Origin: Candidatus Altimarinota bacterium | Lineage (GTDB): Bacteria; Patescibacteriota; Gracilibacteria; UBA4473 | Length of the DNA stretch: 8,748 nt | NCBI GenBank assembly: GCA_026982915.1 | Contig: JALWQU010000126.1 | Coordinates: 8,122 to 16,869 of the forward strand | Direction of reading: 5' to 3' | Shown here: piece after piece, positions 1 to 7,377 of the stretch | Layout of the letters: each line of letters opens with the position of its first letter | Position numbering within the stretch: the stretch's first letter is position 1 | The notes under the pieces: generated by a model | What the model was told of the DNA's origin: nothing | Seen by the model: only the letters and a program-made list of their open reading frames with translations | Database searches by the model: none | Translations under genes and position numbers: made by a program

Positions 1-3000
1 TATTATTAAGTGCCTTCAAAAATCTTATAGATTTGCTTTTAGACCTATTCGGATACCAATGATCCACTAGAACTCTTAACTTTTTATTCGGAACATTTAT
101 TTTTTTTGCGGGTATTCTTATCTTCCCATGACTCGGAGGAAGGCGTCCATCTACCTTATTCCTAGGATTCAAGGCTTTTAGTGCCGCAATAACATGCTTC
201 CCTTCTGTACGGCCACCAGAAAGAGCCTGTGCTAAATTATTCCAGGTTTTTAGGTTCTTGGGTACAGGAATTTCATAAAAACGAGAACTATAAATTCGCT
301 CTTTTCCCTTTGACATTGAACGCACTCTTACTGTTACTTTATCTTCTTTAACCAGAACACGATAAGATTTACGATCAACCAAGACAACTTGTTCGCCCTT
401 TCGTAGGACAAGATTACCCGTAAGATTATTTTTCTTCAATTTAGAGCGTCTTATTCTATTTTTTAATTTATTATGTCTAGGAGCCTTATCCACTCTCTTA
501 CCAGAAAAAGTAATATAGCTACCATCTTTTTTGCGAGGATAAAAAGGCTCTTTAGGTGAAAATCCTCGTGGCTTATACATCAAATATATTCGACCTTTGC
601 CATTAACACCGATAGATATTTTATCACCCTTCTTCATGCCGTTAATAAGTAAATCTATTTCATTAATACAAAGTTTTACATTAGTCTTTGTGCCGAGGAG
701 ACTATTTATCCCTAACCTCTTAGATGTTTCTAAATTAGCATCTTCAATACTTCTCTCTAACCACTTGCCTCCTTTATTCGCAGAGCGAATCTTAACACTT
801 GGGAAATCCCCAAATTCAGGTGCTTTTACGGACACTTTTTCAGTCTCTTTTTCTGGTTCTATTTTTTGTGTAATATCAAGATCATCCGAGATCTTTTTAT
901 CAAATTCAATGAAGCCCCTAAACTTAGTATCACTTGGTCTTTCAAAATAAAGATAGTATTTTTTACTTCTAGGACTAACACCAATCGAAATACGATCACC
1001 AGATTCAATATCAATTCTCAATTTCGTTAAATAGTCTTTCAACCCAGAAACGGCTTTATCTTCACCTGAGGACGTGTTCAGGATTTTTATGCCACGAATC
1101 TTCGCGACAAAATCATTCACCATCCGGATTCTCGTTAGTAATTTTTTATCAAATTTTTTATCCGAACGCTTTACGGGTCTAATCCCCAATAATGGGTAAT
1201 TATACTTATCCCTTACAATTTCTTTTACAGGTAATTCTTTTTCTTTTGCAACAACAGACAATCTCTCTTTTTTTATAATCTCACCTTTATCATTTCGTAC
1301 AAATAAAATAAGTGGCGTATCTGTCGGTTCTTCTCGATAACGAATATAAAGTGATTTATTTTCATCTAACCCAACAAGCAAGGCTGCATCCTCACCTAAT
1401 CCCATTTTTTTTACATAAGCATCTAGCCTAGTCTTTACTAATTGTTTCTCACGGGATGTTAAATTAATACCGCCCTTTTTTATAGATTTTTCGAGTGTTT
1501 TATTCGGATTATCTTCTATGGGTAAAAATGTATACCCAAAAATATCGGATTTTTCATTAGCATCGACCGCTAGGTAATTCGATTCTGGACGAATCTTCAA
1601 GTGCTTACTTCCACGAATAAATACAAGATAGTACCCCTTTAAATCAAGCTTTAATTGAATTTTATCATCAGGTTGAATAAACCCTACTTGTGCTGATAAT
1701 TGATCAATTAAGTCCATCTTTGGGACACTCTCTTCCTCGACACTATCTTTGACACCTAGCTCAATAGCTCTATCGACCACCGTAGCAATAGCTTCTCCGT
1801 TTATTACTGTCGCTATTTGGGTCTTGATGCTTTGGGGTAATAAATCTGGAAGGCCCGGAAGATTTGAGACTTTCTCCCAACCATTATCTGCGAAATATTC
1901 ATTATCTGAAAAATCAATACCCTGAACACCATCAACTGGCATTTTTCGATCTCTCGTCGTAAAAAATTTACCCACACCAGAACCCAATAGAGTACTCCTT
2001 TCTGGTGCAAAAATATAACCAATATGACCATCAGTAGTAAAATTAACACCTTCCACATTCTTAATATCTTCAAGGGCGAGATTAAGCTTTGAAAGATTGC
2101 CTGTAAGCGCTGTACCTATTGGTGCATTAATAGAGCGAATACGACCATTAGCAAGAAGAGTCACACTATTCACATTCCCAATACCCGCCTTTTTCAGTGC
2201 AGCAATCGCCTTTTTTTCATTCTCAAATTCATGGGCTGCAAAATTTATTTTTATTGTTCTTTGTTCTTGTAATATGTCCACCGGATTCGCTTCAACCTCA
2301 AGATAAATAGGAATATTTCTTTCTTCGTTAGATAGCCTATCTGTAATTTTTAGGATTACTTTATAAGTATCAGGAGTAGCATTATCTTTAATTTTATAGC
2401 CACCATTTGGAAGTTTCTTAAACGGATCAATAGTAACTTCTAAAGGCATGACGAAAAGATCCATTTGAATCTTAAACTTCGTCGTGTCAAAATCCTCAGC
2501 AAAAATAACCTTGTCGCCTGGTTTTACTTTTATGTTTTTGTTGATCTCAAAACTATTGAGTCTTGCTTGTCCTGCTGCCTTAAGATTAGCTATCGCATCT
2601 ATTTGGGAATCACCATTCATAGATCTATTATTAATTTGAGGATCAACTTTTAATTTGTCTCCTTGCCCTGTTAAATCGCACTGACTAGCGGCCGTTGATA
2701 GTTCATTTGATACATTTGTAATACAAACTCCATATTCATTGAGGGCTTCTTCAAGCCTCCCGAGACTATTGAGGTCATCTTTGAAATCAGTCCCCCCAAA
2801 CTGGTCTTCTGCATAATCATCAAATCCACCGTGATTATTGTCAATTTTAGATTGTAATACGGCCTTTTGCCGTTTTATTTTTTCGCTAATAGTCTTGAGT
2901 GTATTTCTGTTAAGTCTTTCATTTTCACCCGGCAATAGAGCCTTAATATCATGCACAAAACCGTCATAAGCGACACCGCCTTGGTAGTCCCTTAGGGCTT

Positions 3001-3028
3001 CATGGATAGAACTCAAACTTGGACGCAT
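1..3028 (-). CDS. Very large multi-repeat protein of unknown function, C-terminus cut by window edge
   Basis: I do not recognise this protein. The frame is open from an ATG at 3028 to the left edge, giving 1009 visible residues and no stop. An in-frame TAA lies three codons upstream, so this start is well bounded. Residues 1-150 look mainly helical and charged, with no signal peptide or membrane segment. Residues about 159-250 resemble an Ig/cadherin-like beta domain (PGDKV near 170, then GGYKI and DTYKVILKITD). From about residue 325 a strand motif recurs at Tyr338, Tyr467, Tyr561, Tyr691 and Tyr815, each time as hydrophobic-aromatic strands after a G/D turn. Residues 851-866 are strongly basic. 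Residues 918-977 look like a LysM module. Codons are AT-rich compared with comM. No Shine-Dalgarno is visible; an extended -10 lies about 30 nt upstream. LysM and Ig-like parts would suggest an envelope role, but export is not supported by the N-terminus. The coding call is firm; the function is open. Confidence 0.88.
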   Translation of the reverse strand, partial: MRPSLSSIHEALRDYQGGVAYDGFVHDIKALLPGENERLNRNTLKTISEKIKRQKAVLQSKIDNNHGGFDDYAEDQFGGTDFKDDLNSLGRLEEALNEYGVCITNVSNELSTAASQCDLTGQGDKLKVDPQINNRSMNGDSQIDAIANLKAAGQARLNSFEINKNIKVKPGDKVIFAEDFDTTKFKIQMDLFVMPLEVTIDPFKKLPNGGYKIKDNATPDTYKVILKITDRLSNEERNIPIYLEVEANPVDILQEQRTIKINFAAHEFENEKKAIAALKKAGIGNVNSVTLLANGRIRSINAPIGTALTGNLSKLNLALEDIKNVEGVNFTTDGHIGYIFAPERSTLLGSGVGKFFTTRDRKMPVDGVQGIDFSDNEYFADNGWEKVSNLPGLPDLLPQSIKTQIATVINGEAIATVVDRAIELGVKDSVEEESVPKMDLIDQLSAQVGFIQPDDKIQLKLDLKGYYLVFIRGSKHLKIRPESNYLAVDANEKSDIFGYTFLPIEDNPNKTLEKSIKKGGINLTSREKQLVKTRLDAYVKKMGLGEDAALLVGLDENKSLYIRYREEPTDTPLILFVRNDKGEIIKKERLSVVAKEKELPVKEIVRDKYNYPLLGIRPVKRSDKKFDKKLLTRIRMVNDFVAKIRGIKILNTSSGEDKAVSGLKDYLTKLRIDIESGDRISIGVSPRSKKYYLYFERPSDTKFRGFIEFDKKISDDLDITQKIEPEKETEKVSVKAPEFGDFPSVKIRSANKGGKWLERSIEDANLETSKRLGINSLLGTKTNVKLCINEIDLLINGMKKGDKISIGVNGKGRIYLMYKPRGFSPKEPFYPRKKDGSYITFSGKRVDKAPRHNKLKNRIRRSKLKKNNLTGNLVLRKGEQVVLVDRKSYRVLVKEDKVTVRVRSMSKGKERIYSSRFYEIPVPKNLKTWNNLAQALSGGRTEGKHVIAALKALNPRNKVDGRLPPSHGKIRIPAKKINVPNKKLRVLVDHWYPNRSKSKSIRFLKALNN
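98..277 (-). other. LysM-like module within the large protein (residues about 918-977)
   Basis: The order of conserved positions follows a LysM fold: Y918-E-I at the first strand, W929-N-N-L-A as the first helix, a Gly-Gly turn at 938-939, V946-I-x-x-L950 as the second helix, then L953-N954-P955, and after a short loop L963-P and G968-K-I-R-I-P973 as the last strand. The glycine-aspartate pair usual after the first strand is replaced by Pro and Lys residues, so this is a diverged match. LysM modules bind peptidoglycan or chitin-type glycans. Confidence 0.45.
560..1675 (-). repeat. Four degenerate protein repeats in the large protein (motif cores at residues 452-472, 544-566, 676-700, 799-823)
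   Basis: Four segments share one pattern: a short helix rich in Leu, then a G/D turn, a strand of the form D-x-I-x-[IL]-x-[LV], a polar turn of about five residues, and a second strand with aromatic residues ending near Pro or Gly. Examples are PDDKIQLKL/GYYLVFIR, GEDAALLVG/SLYIRYREEP, SGDRISIGV/KYYLYFERP and KGDKISIGV/RIYLMYKP. Spacing between the aromatic strands is about 94, 130 and 124 residues. A possible earlier, more diverged copy is GHIGYIFAPE at residues 334-343 (around 1994-2056). The DNA is not repetitive, so the duplications are old. Confidence 0.6.
2279..2554 (-). other. Ig/cadherin-like domain within the large protein (residues about 159-250)
   Basis: This segment reads as alternating beta strands. 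It begins after LNSFEI, has KPGDKVIF around residues 169-176, and ends in GGYKI, TPDTYKVILKITD and NIPIYLEVEA. This ordering resembles the last strands of cadherin-like or Ig-like repeats, where a Y-x-V-x-I-x-[VI]-x-D edge strand is typical. The assignment rests on visual pattern only. Such domains usually act as spacers or binding modules in surface proteins. Confidence 0.4.
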
Positions 3029-3056
3029 GGATAACTTTTAGCTAAAAAATCCAATA

Positions 3057-3065
3057 ATTGTACCA
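3057..3065 (-). promoter_or_regulatory. Extended -10 promoter element for the large repeat-protein gene
   Basis: On the minus strand the sequence reads TGGTACAAT, an extended -10 (TGn followed by TACAAT), ending 28 nt before the ATG at 3028. I see no convincing -35 box 17 nt upstream, which is acceptable for an extended -10. The predicted leader would be about 20 nt with no Shine-Dalgarno sequence. A 12-bp perfect palindrome, TTTTAGCTAAAA (3036-3047), lies between this box and the start codon. Confidence 0.45.
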
Positions 3066-3143
3066 CAAAATAAACCAAAATACTAGAATTTCTTTTAGCC
3101 TAATTTTTTATTTGCGCCACGATATCAATAACTCACAAAAAAA

Positions 3144-3983
3144 TCACCGCCCCAGATCAATATCAATACCACCTGTATCATCTAGCTCTTTTTCTACCTC
3201 AATGGAAGGTTCTGCCTTTGTAGACTTTTTTCCTCGTTTAAAAAAAGAACCAAAGGAAGTTTTCTTTTGAGGCGGTTTTGGTTTCATAATTTTCTTTTGC
3301 TTTCCCGCTATTTCATAAAAATCCTCCTGTAATAATTCATAATCTTCGCCCTTTCTACTTGGTTGCCCATTTATCCCCACATGTTGCTGAACCATTTGAG
3401 AAAGAAGATGCTTGAGGGCTGACTCTTCGGTGAAATTTTTTGAATCAAGAATCTCCTCTCTATACTTTTCGATCGTCCGAGAAACCCACAAGGGTCGATT
3501 CATGCAAGGCACAACAATTTCCCCGCCCCCATTCACCTTTTGGAAACGCAGAGTACCGTAATTCATAAAGAAAGATTTAAGCCCTTTTTTTTCGATCTCT
3601 ATTTCGTCTAAATTATGAAAATCTATACGCGAAAAATTACGATGAAAGAGTTTCTTCCAGTCCACAAAAACCAAGCTCTCATTGGTCATAATAATACCGT
3701 TGTAATACCAAAAACCAAGACTTCCAATAACTTTGTACAACATCAATAATACCAAACCACCCCACAAAAAACTCAAATTGTAAGTTGTTACCATGCCCGA
3801 AACAGATTCTAGACTATAGCTTCTGTAAAAGTACCAAACCCCATAAGCAAGCGCTCCCCAAAATAAGGCACTAAAAACCAATCTTGGAATTATGAACAAA
3901 AATGGTGTTCTAAAGACACGAAAGATGGTCTCATCTTCTTCGATAAAATAGCCAAAACCAAATTTTAAAAAACTCACAACCAC
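3144..3983 (-). CDS. Two-helix membrane protein with bacterial PH-like domain (YdbS/DUF304 type) and charged tail
   Basis: This is a 279-residue membrane protein. Two hydrophobic segments, about residues 27-52 and 70-95, form a helical hairpin. Residues about 96-175 (GIIMTNESLVFVDWKKLF, then RIDFHNLDEIEIEKKG and YGTLRFQKVNGGGEIVVP) have the strand order of the bacterial PH domain in YdbS/DUF304-like proteins, which should face the cytoplasm. The remaining 100 residues are polar and probably disordered: a Lys/Pro-rich stretch at 228-255, then an acidic end. The start given is GTG at 3983, just after an in-frame TAG at 3987-3989. A second GTG at 3977 is also possible and has an AGG 8 nt upstream, a better spacing. 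The gene follows the metallohydrolase gene after 29 nt and is probably co-transcribed with it. It ends in TGA, which supports the standard code. The biological role is unknown. Confidence 0.85.
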   Translation of the reverse strand: MVVSFLKFGFGYFIEEDETIFRVFRTPFLFIIPRLVFSALFWGALAYGVWYFYRSYSLESVSGMVTTYNLSFLWGGLVLLMLYKVIGSLGFWYYNGIIMTNESLVFVDWKKLFHRNFSRIDFHNLDEIEIEKKGLKSFFMNYGTLRFQKVNGGGEIVVPCMNRPLWVSRTIEKYREEILDSKNFTEESALKHLLSQMVQQHVGINGQPSRKGEDYELLQEDFYEIAGKQKKIMKPKPPQKKTSFGSFFKRGKKSTKAEPSIEVEKELDDTGGIDIDLGR

Positions 3984-4012
3984 AGCCTACTAATTTTTGA
4001 TATTATTTACCA

Positions 4013-4669
4013 CTAAAAAGCCTTCCGTAGATATTTTACGTGTACCGAATAATCCGCATCAAAACTTTCCACTAAAGCCCAAAACCTCGCCGAGTGATTC
4101 ATCTCCTTACGATGACAAACCTCATGAATCACGAGATAATCAATAATATCGTCCGACTCACGAATAATCTTCCAGTTAAAGTTTAGGTTCCCCTTCGCAC
4201 TACAACTCCCCCACCGTGTTTTTTGATTTTTCACCCGAATAGTGCCAATACTAACCCCCAGTTTTTGCGCAAAAAAATGTACTCTCTCCGTCAAATACAC
4301 CAAAGCTTGTTCTCGATAAAATTTTTCAATAAGCGCTCTTTTCGAATCTTTTTCACGATAATAAACCTTTAAATAAGAACCCTCTATCTCAACACGAGGT
4401 TTTAGAGCTTTAAAAAAGACCAAGATGTACCCCTCCCCTCGAAAAAAAATACGACTCCCCGATTCTGTCGAAATCAGCGGCAGGGCATTCTTTTGTTTCC
4501 GTGAATGTTTTTCAATCCACTTATGATGTTGTCTCGCGAACTGTCGCCCTAGAATCTCCGGCACAAACCGAGGTATTACCAATTCAACCGCACCATTGGG
4601 CTTCACCCTCAAGTACAGTTTCTTCGCTCTATCGCTACGACGAATACTATAATTCATCAGCCATTTCAT
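4013..4669 (-). CDS. YgjP/DUF45-type zinc-dependent metallohydrolase
   Basis: This is a member of the YgjP-like (DUF45, M48-related) family. Numbering from the ATG at 4669 (218 residues), the zinc site HEVCH is at residues 182-186, and a third likely ligand is the His of NHSARFW at about 192. The family signature KTRWGSCS lies just before it (about 150-156), followed by NLNFNWKI. The N-terminal part (YSIRRSDRAKKLYLRV) is the usual beta start of the family. E. coli YgjP has been described as a UTP pyrophosphatase, while other family members are annotated as metalloproteases, so the substrate here is open. The start is uncertain: TTG at 4687, ATG at 4669 and ATG at 4657 are all in frame, and all overlap the end of aroB (41, 23 or 11 nt). 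None has a clear Shine-Dalgarno, so translational coupling to aroB is likely. Confidence 0.88.
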   Translation of the reverse strand: MKWLMNYSIRRSDRAKKLYLRVKPNGAVELVIPRFVPEILGRQFARQHHKWIEKHSRKQKNALPLISTESGSRIFFRGEGYILVFFKALKPRVEIEGSYLKVYYREKDSKRALIEKFYREQALVYLTERVHFFAQKLGVSIGTIRVKNQKTRWGSCSAKGNLNFNWKIIRESDDIIDYLVIHEVCHRKEMNHSARFWALVESFDADYSVHVKYLRKAF

Positions 4670-5669
4670 AGTACCGAACTCGACCAATAGCTTCAGGGAG
4701 AATCAACCGAATATGCCCATCTTTCTTTTTTTTATCGTGTCGCATGGCCTTAAAAATAGCCGTTTGGCTAAACTCACAATCAACCCCTATCTCAAATTTT
4801 TCAAAAATAGCCCGAATAACTGCCACCAGTTCAGCGGAAGATATCTCTTTTTTATACGCAAATTCCGCCGCCATAACGCAACCCATAGCCACCGCTTGTC
4901 CATGTGGGATTTTAAAATCAGAAAGCTGTTCAATAGCGTGTCCAAAGGTATGCCCAAGATTTAAATAACCACGAATCCCCGCTTCTTTTTCATCTTGTTC
5001 GACAATTTTTTGCTTGATAGCGATGGAATCTCGAATAAGTGGCATAATCGTTTTGACAGTTAATGAGGGCATCGATTCAAGGCTTTTAAAGTGGATTTCA
5101 TCCGCGACAATACCGTGTTTCACCATTTCACAAAACCCATTTTTTAGTTCCTCATGGGGCAATGTTTTCAAAAAATCCGCCGCACACAAAACTTTTTCGG
5201 GTTGATGAAAAGCCCCAATAAGATTCTTACCTTGTGCACAATCAAACCCGGTTTTTCCTCCAACGGAAGAATCCACCATGGCTAGCAAAGAAGTCGGTAC
5301 CTGAATAAAGGGAACGCCTCGCATAAAAACGGCAGAAGCAAACCCCACCATATCGCCATAAACACCTCCAGAAATAGCGACAAAAACAGACTGACGATCG
5401 AGGTCCAGCTCAAAAGCCTTGTCTAAAATCTTTACCACCGTTTCCCATTTTTTTTCACTTTCTCCTGGTGGCAGTACCAACAAATGGTTCTTGAAATCAT
5501 TTAACCGAAAAAACGGACTCTTTTCATAAATATTACGATCGGTTACCACGAGATAATTCCGTCTCTTTATTTGCGCCTTTAGCGATTTATCAAGGGATAC
5601 AAGCGTTTCTTCAAAAACAATATCATAGTGACTTGGTTGCCCCGAAATCTCAATCGTTAGGTTTTTCAT
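4647..5669 (-). CDS. aroB: 3-dehydroquinate synthase
   Basis: AroB converts DAHP to 3-dehydroquinate, the second step of the shikimate pathway, using NAD and a divalent metal in the cytoplasm. The 340-residue length is normal. NAD-binding features are visible at GGVYGD (101-106) and in the PTSLLAMVDSSVGGKTG stretch (125-141), followed by GKNLIGAFHQP (147-157). Probable metal ligands are E181 (in GFCEMVKHG), H240 (in NLGHTFGHAIE) and H256 (in PHGQAVAMG). The C-terminal HDKKKKDGHIRLILP (311-325) is also typical. The glycine-rich motif reads SGGVYGD instead of the common GGGVxGD, a mild variation. Related sugar-phosphate cyclases share this fold, but the residues favour AroB. No other shikimate gene is in the window. 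It is the first gene of an apparent three-gene operon and overlaps the next gene. Confidence 0.95.
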   Translation of the reverse strand: MKNLTIEISGQPSHYDIVFEETLVSLDKSLKAQIKRRNYLVVTDRNIYEKSPFFRLNDFKNHLLVLPPGESEKKWETVVKILDKAFELDLDRQSVFVAISGGVYGDMVGFASAVFMRGVPFIQVPTSLLAMVDSSVGGKTGFDCAQGKNLIGAFHQPEKVLCAADFLKTLPHEELKNGFCEMVKHGIVADEIHFKSLESMPSLTVKTIMPLIRDSIAIKQKIVEQDEKEAGIRGYLNLGHTFGHAIEQLSDFKIPHGQAVAMGCVMAAEFAYKKEISSAELVAVIRAIFEKFEIGVDCEFSQTAIFKAMRHDKKKKDGHIRLILPEAIGRVRYYEMADEL

Positions 5670-5806
5670 ACTTCAAAAATAGACGCCTTTACCATAAAAA
5701 TCAACTATTTAAAATACCCTAAAAAATTAAAACTTTATTAACCACCACCATTGAACCTTGTTAAAATATAAGCATAGTCAGGGTCTTAACCGCTCATATT
5801 TCCCCC
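5670..5806. other. Divergent intergenic region between aroB and comM
   Basis: This 137-nt AT-rich gap separates the two divergent halves of the window. It carries the aroB promoter candidate on the minus strand. For comM on the plus strand the signals are weak: TTGAAC at 5751-5756 with no good -10 at the expected distance, and an AT-rich TTAAAATATAAG at 5761-5772. No Shine-Dalgarno precedes the comM ATG, which follows a run of five C. I see no RNA gene or strong hairpin here. Confidence 0.5.
5676..5704 (-). promoter_or_regulatory. Candidate promoter for aroB operon, placing the transcript start at or next to the ATG
   Basis: On the minus strand, TTGATT (5699-5704) and TATTTT (5676-5681) are separated by exactly 17 nt, a good sigma-70-type layout. 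Only 6 nt separate the -10 box from the ATG at 5669, so transcription would begin at or within a few bases of the start codon. That gives a leaderless or nearly leaderless message, in line with the missing Shine-Dalgarno. Confidence 0.4.
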
Positions 5807-7324
5807 ATGCTTGCCAGACTCAAGAGTATCAGCCTCATCGGACTCGAAGCGGAAGTAGTCGAAGTGGAAGTAGATTTACACGGTGGCATGCCGTCTTTTC
5901 AGATCGTTGGACTTGGGGACACCGCCATTCAAGAATCCAAAGAGCGAATTAGATCGGCCATTAAAAACTCGGGCTTCACCTTTCATCACGGGAAAATAGC
6001 CGTAAACCTCGCTCCCGCTGATCTCAAAAAACACGGCCCACGATTTGATCTTCCCATTGCGCTGGGGATTTTACACGCTTTAGGCGAAATAAGACTCGAA
6101 AATATTGATAAAGCCGTTTTTCTGGGCGAACTAGGCTTTTCAGGCGAACTCCGACCTATTACCGGGATTTTACCGACGGTTTCGGGCGCTCGTGATCTTG
6201 GGTTCAAATCTATTTTTGTACCAGAAGGCAATATAGAAGAAGCCTCGATTATTCCGGATATCGAGGTCTATCCGGTCAAAGACCTGCAGGCTATTATCAA
6301 CCACATAAATGGATTTGAATGCATCAAACCCGCCGAAACAAAAATACTTACGCCTGATGCATTTCCTCCAGATTTTGAAGACGATATGAAGTTTGTCCGG
6401 GGTAATGAACATGTAAAACGAGCCATGGAGATTGCCGCCGCGGGAGGACATAATATGCTCATGAGTGGTCCGCCTGGATCGGGGAAAACCATGCTTTCAA
6501 AGGCTTTTGCGACTATTCTGCCACAACTAACGGTCGAAGAAGCCCTTGAAATTACCAAAATCCACTCGATCTCAGGACTAACGAGTGAAAAATCACCCGT
6601 CATGTTCAACCGGCCTTTTCGAGCTGTGCATCATACCGCTTCTGGAGTGGCTATTGTGGGCGGTGGAAATCCGCCAAAACCCGGCGAAATTTCATTGGCC
6701 CATCGAGGGGTTTTGTTTTTGGATGAATTTGCCGAATTTCCATCAAAAACACTGGAAGTCCTCCGGCAACCACTCGAAGACGGGAAAATTGCGATTTCAA
6801 GAGCTTCGGGAACGATTCAATTCCCGGCTAAATTCATGCTCATTGCTGCCATGAATCCTTGTCCCTGTGGCTACATCAGCGACCCAAAAAGAGAGTGCGT
6901 TTGCTCGCCTTTTCAGATTCAACGATATCAGAACAAAATTTCTGGCCCCCTACTGGATCGGATTGATCTCCATGTGGAAGTCCCTCGTGTCGAGTTTGAA
7001 AAATTGTCGCAGATGAAAGAAGGTGAGAATTCCGAAACCGTCCGAAAACGGGTCCAAAAAGCCAGAAATATTCAGATAGAACGGCTCAAATCCTATGATC
7101 TGAATAATAACGCCGAAATGCCCTCATCTTTGGTGAAAAAGTTTTGCACGCTCGATCAAGAATCTTCTGATTTAATGAAACGAGTCGTGACACAAATGAA
7201 CCTGAGTGGTCGAGCCTTTTATCGGATTTTGAAACTTTCTCGGACGATTGCCGATCTAGGTGATTCCGCAGAAATAACGATAACCCACCTGGCCGAGGCT
7301 ATTCAATATCGAGAAAGACAATAA
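5807..7324 (+). CDS. comM: ComM/YifB family AAA+ ATPase (Mg-chelatase-like)
   Basis: ComM is a hexameric AAA+ helicase-like motor; in Vibrio and Haemophilus it promotes branch migration during integration of DNA taken up by natural transformation. The protein has 505 residues, the usual length. Residues 1-170 form the N-terminal Lon-protease-like domain found in this family (GLGDTAIQESKERIRSAIKNSG at 35-56; NLAPADLKK at 67-75). The AAA+ core has Walker A GPPGSGKT at 221-228, Walker B VLFLDE at 302-307, sensor 1 in AAMNPC at 347-352, and an arginine in GPLLDRID (R385). Four cysteines, 352, 354, 364 and 366, form the family's zinc-binding cluster. The C-terminal domain contains LSGRAFYRILKLSRTIADL (466-484), with sensor 2. 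It is intact, ends in TAA, and lies 53 nt before dnaN. Some bacteria with comM are not known to be competent, so uptake of DNA is not proven by this gene. Confidence 0.96.
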   Translation: MLARLKSISLIGLEAEVVEVEVDLHGGMPSFQIVGLGDTAIQESKERIRSAIKNSGFTFHHGKIAVNLAPADLKKHGPRFDLPIALGILHALGEIRLENIDKAVFLGELGFSGELRPITGILPTVSGARDLGFKSIFVPEGNIEEASIIPDIEVYPVKDLQAIINHINGFECIKPAETKILTPDAFPPDFEDDMKFVRGNEHVKRAMEIAAAGGHNMLMSGPPGSGKTMLSKAFATILPQLTVEEALEITKIHSISGLTSEKSPVMFNRPFRAVHHTASGVAIVGGGNPPKPGEISLAHRGVLFLDEFAEFPSKTLEVLRQPLEDGKIAISRASGTIQFPAKFMLIAAMNPCPCGYISDPKRECVCSPFQIQRYQNKISGPLLDRIDLHVEVPRVEFEKLSQMKEGENSETVRKRVQKARNIQIERLKSYDLNNNAEMPSSLVKKFCTLDQESSDLMKRVVTQMNLSGRAFYRILKLSRTIADLGDSAEITITHLAEAIQYRERQ

Positions 7325-7341
7325 ATCTTAAGAAATTGGTT

Positions 7342-7368
7342 TTGTATTTTACTTTTTTCGTGTAAAAT
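7342..7368 (+). promoter_or_regulatory. Candidate promoter for dnaN
   Basis: TAAAAT at 7363-7368 is a good -10 box. Upstream, TTGTAT at 7342-7347 is a possible -35 box, though the spacing of 15 nt is short. The -10 box ends 9 nt before the ATG at 7378 and there is no Shine-Dalgarno between them, so a leaderless or very short-leader dnaN message is likely. It also means dnaN need not depend on comM transcription. Confidence 0.4.
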
Positions 7369-7377
7369 TCTCATAAA

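Noticed and set aside
597..950. Plus-strand frame of 117 codons opposite the large gene
   Set aside because: It is antisense to a much longer continuous frame, has low-complexity Leu/Ser/Phe content and resembles no known protein.
1813..2073. Minus-strand frame of 86 codons
   Set aside because: It lies wholly inside the large gene in another frame, and its sequence looks like random AT-rich translation.
3144..3146. Possible UGA-as-glycine code, as in Gracilibacteria/Absconditabacteria
   Set aside because: The PH-like gene ends sensibly at TGA, and no in-frame TGA is seen in the long frames; a reassigned codon would be expected to appear often.
5751..5780. Sigma-70 promoter for comM with TTGAAC as -35
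   Set aside because: No acceptable -10 lies at 16-18 nt; the best candidates are TAGTCA or a TATAAG placed too close, so no separate promoter feature is given.
5986..6609. Three overlapping minus-strand frames opposite comM (81, 93 and 113 codons)
   Set aside because: They are shadows of comM, whose sense-strand protein carries all the family motifs.
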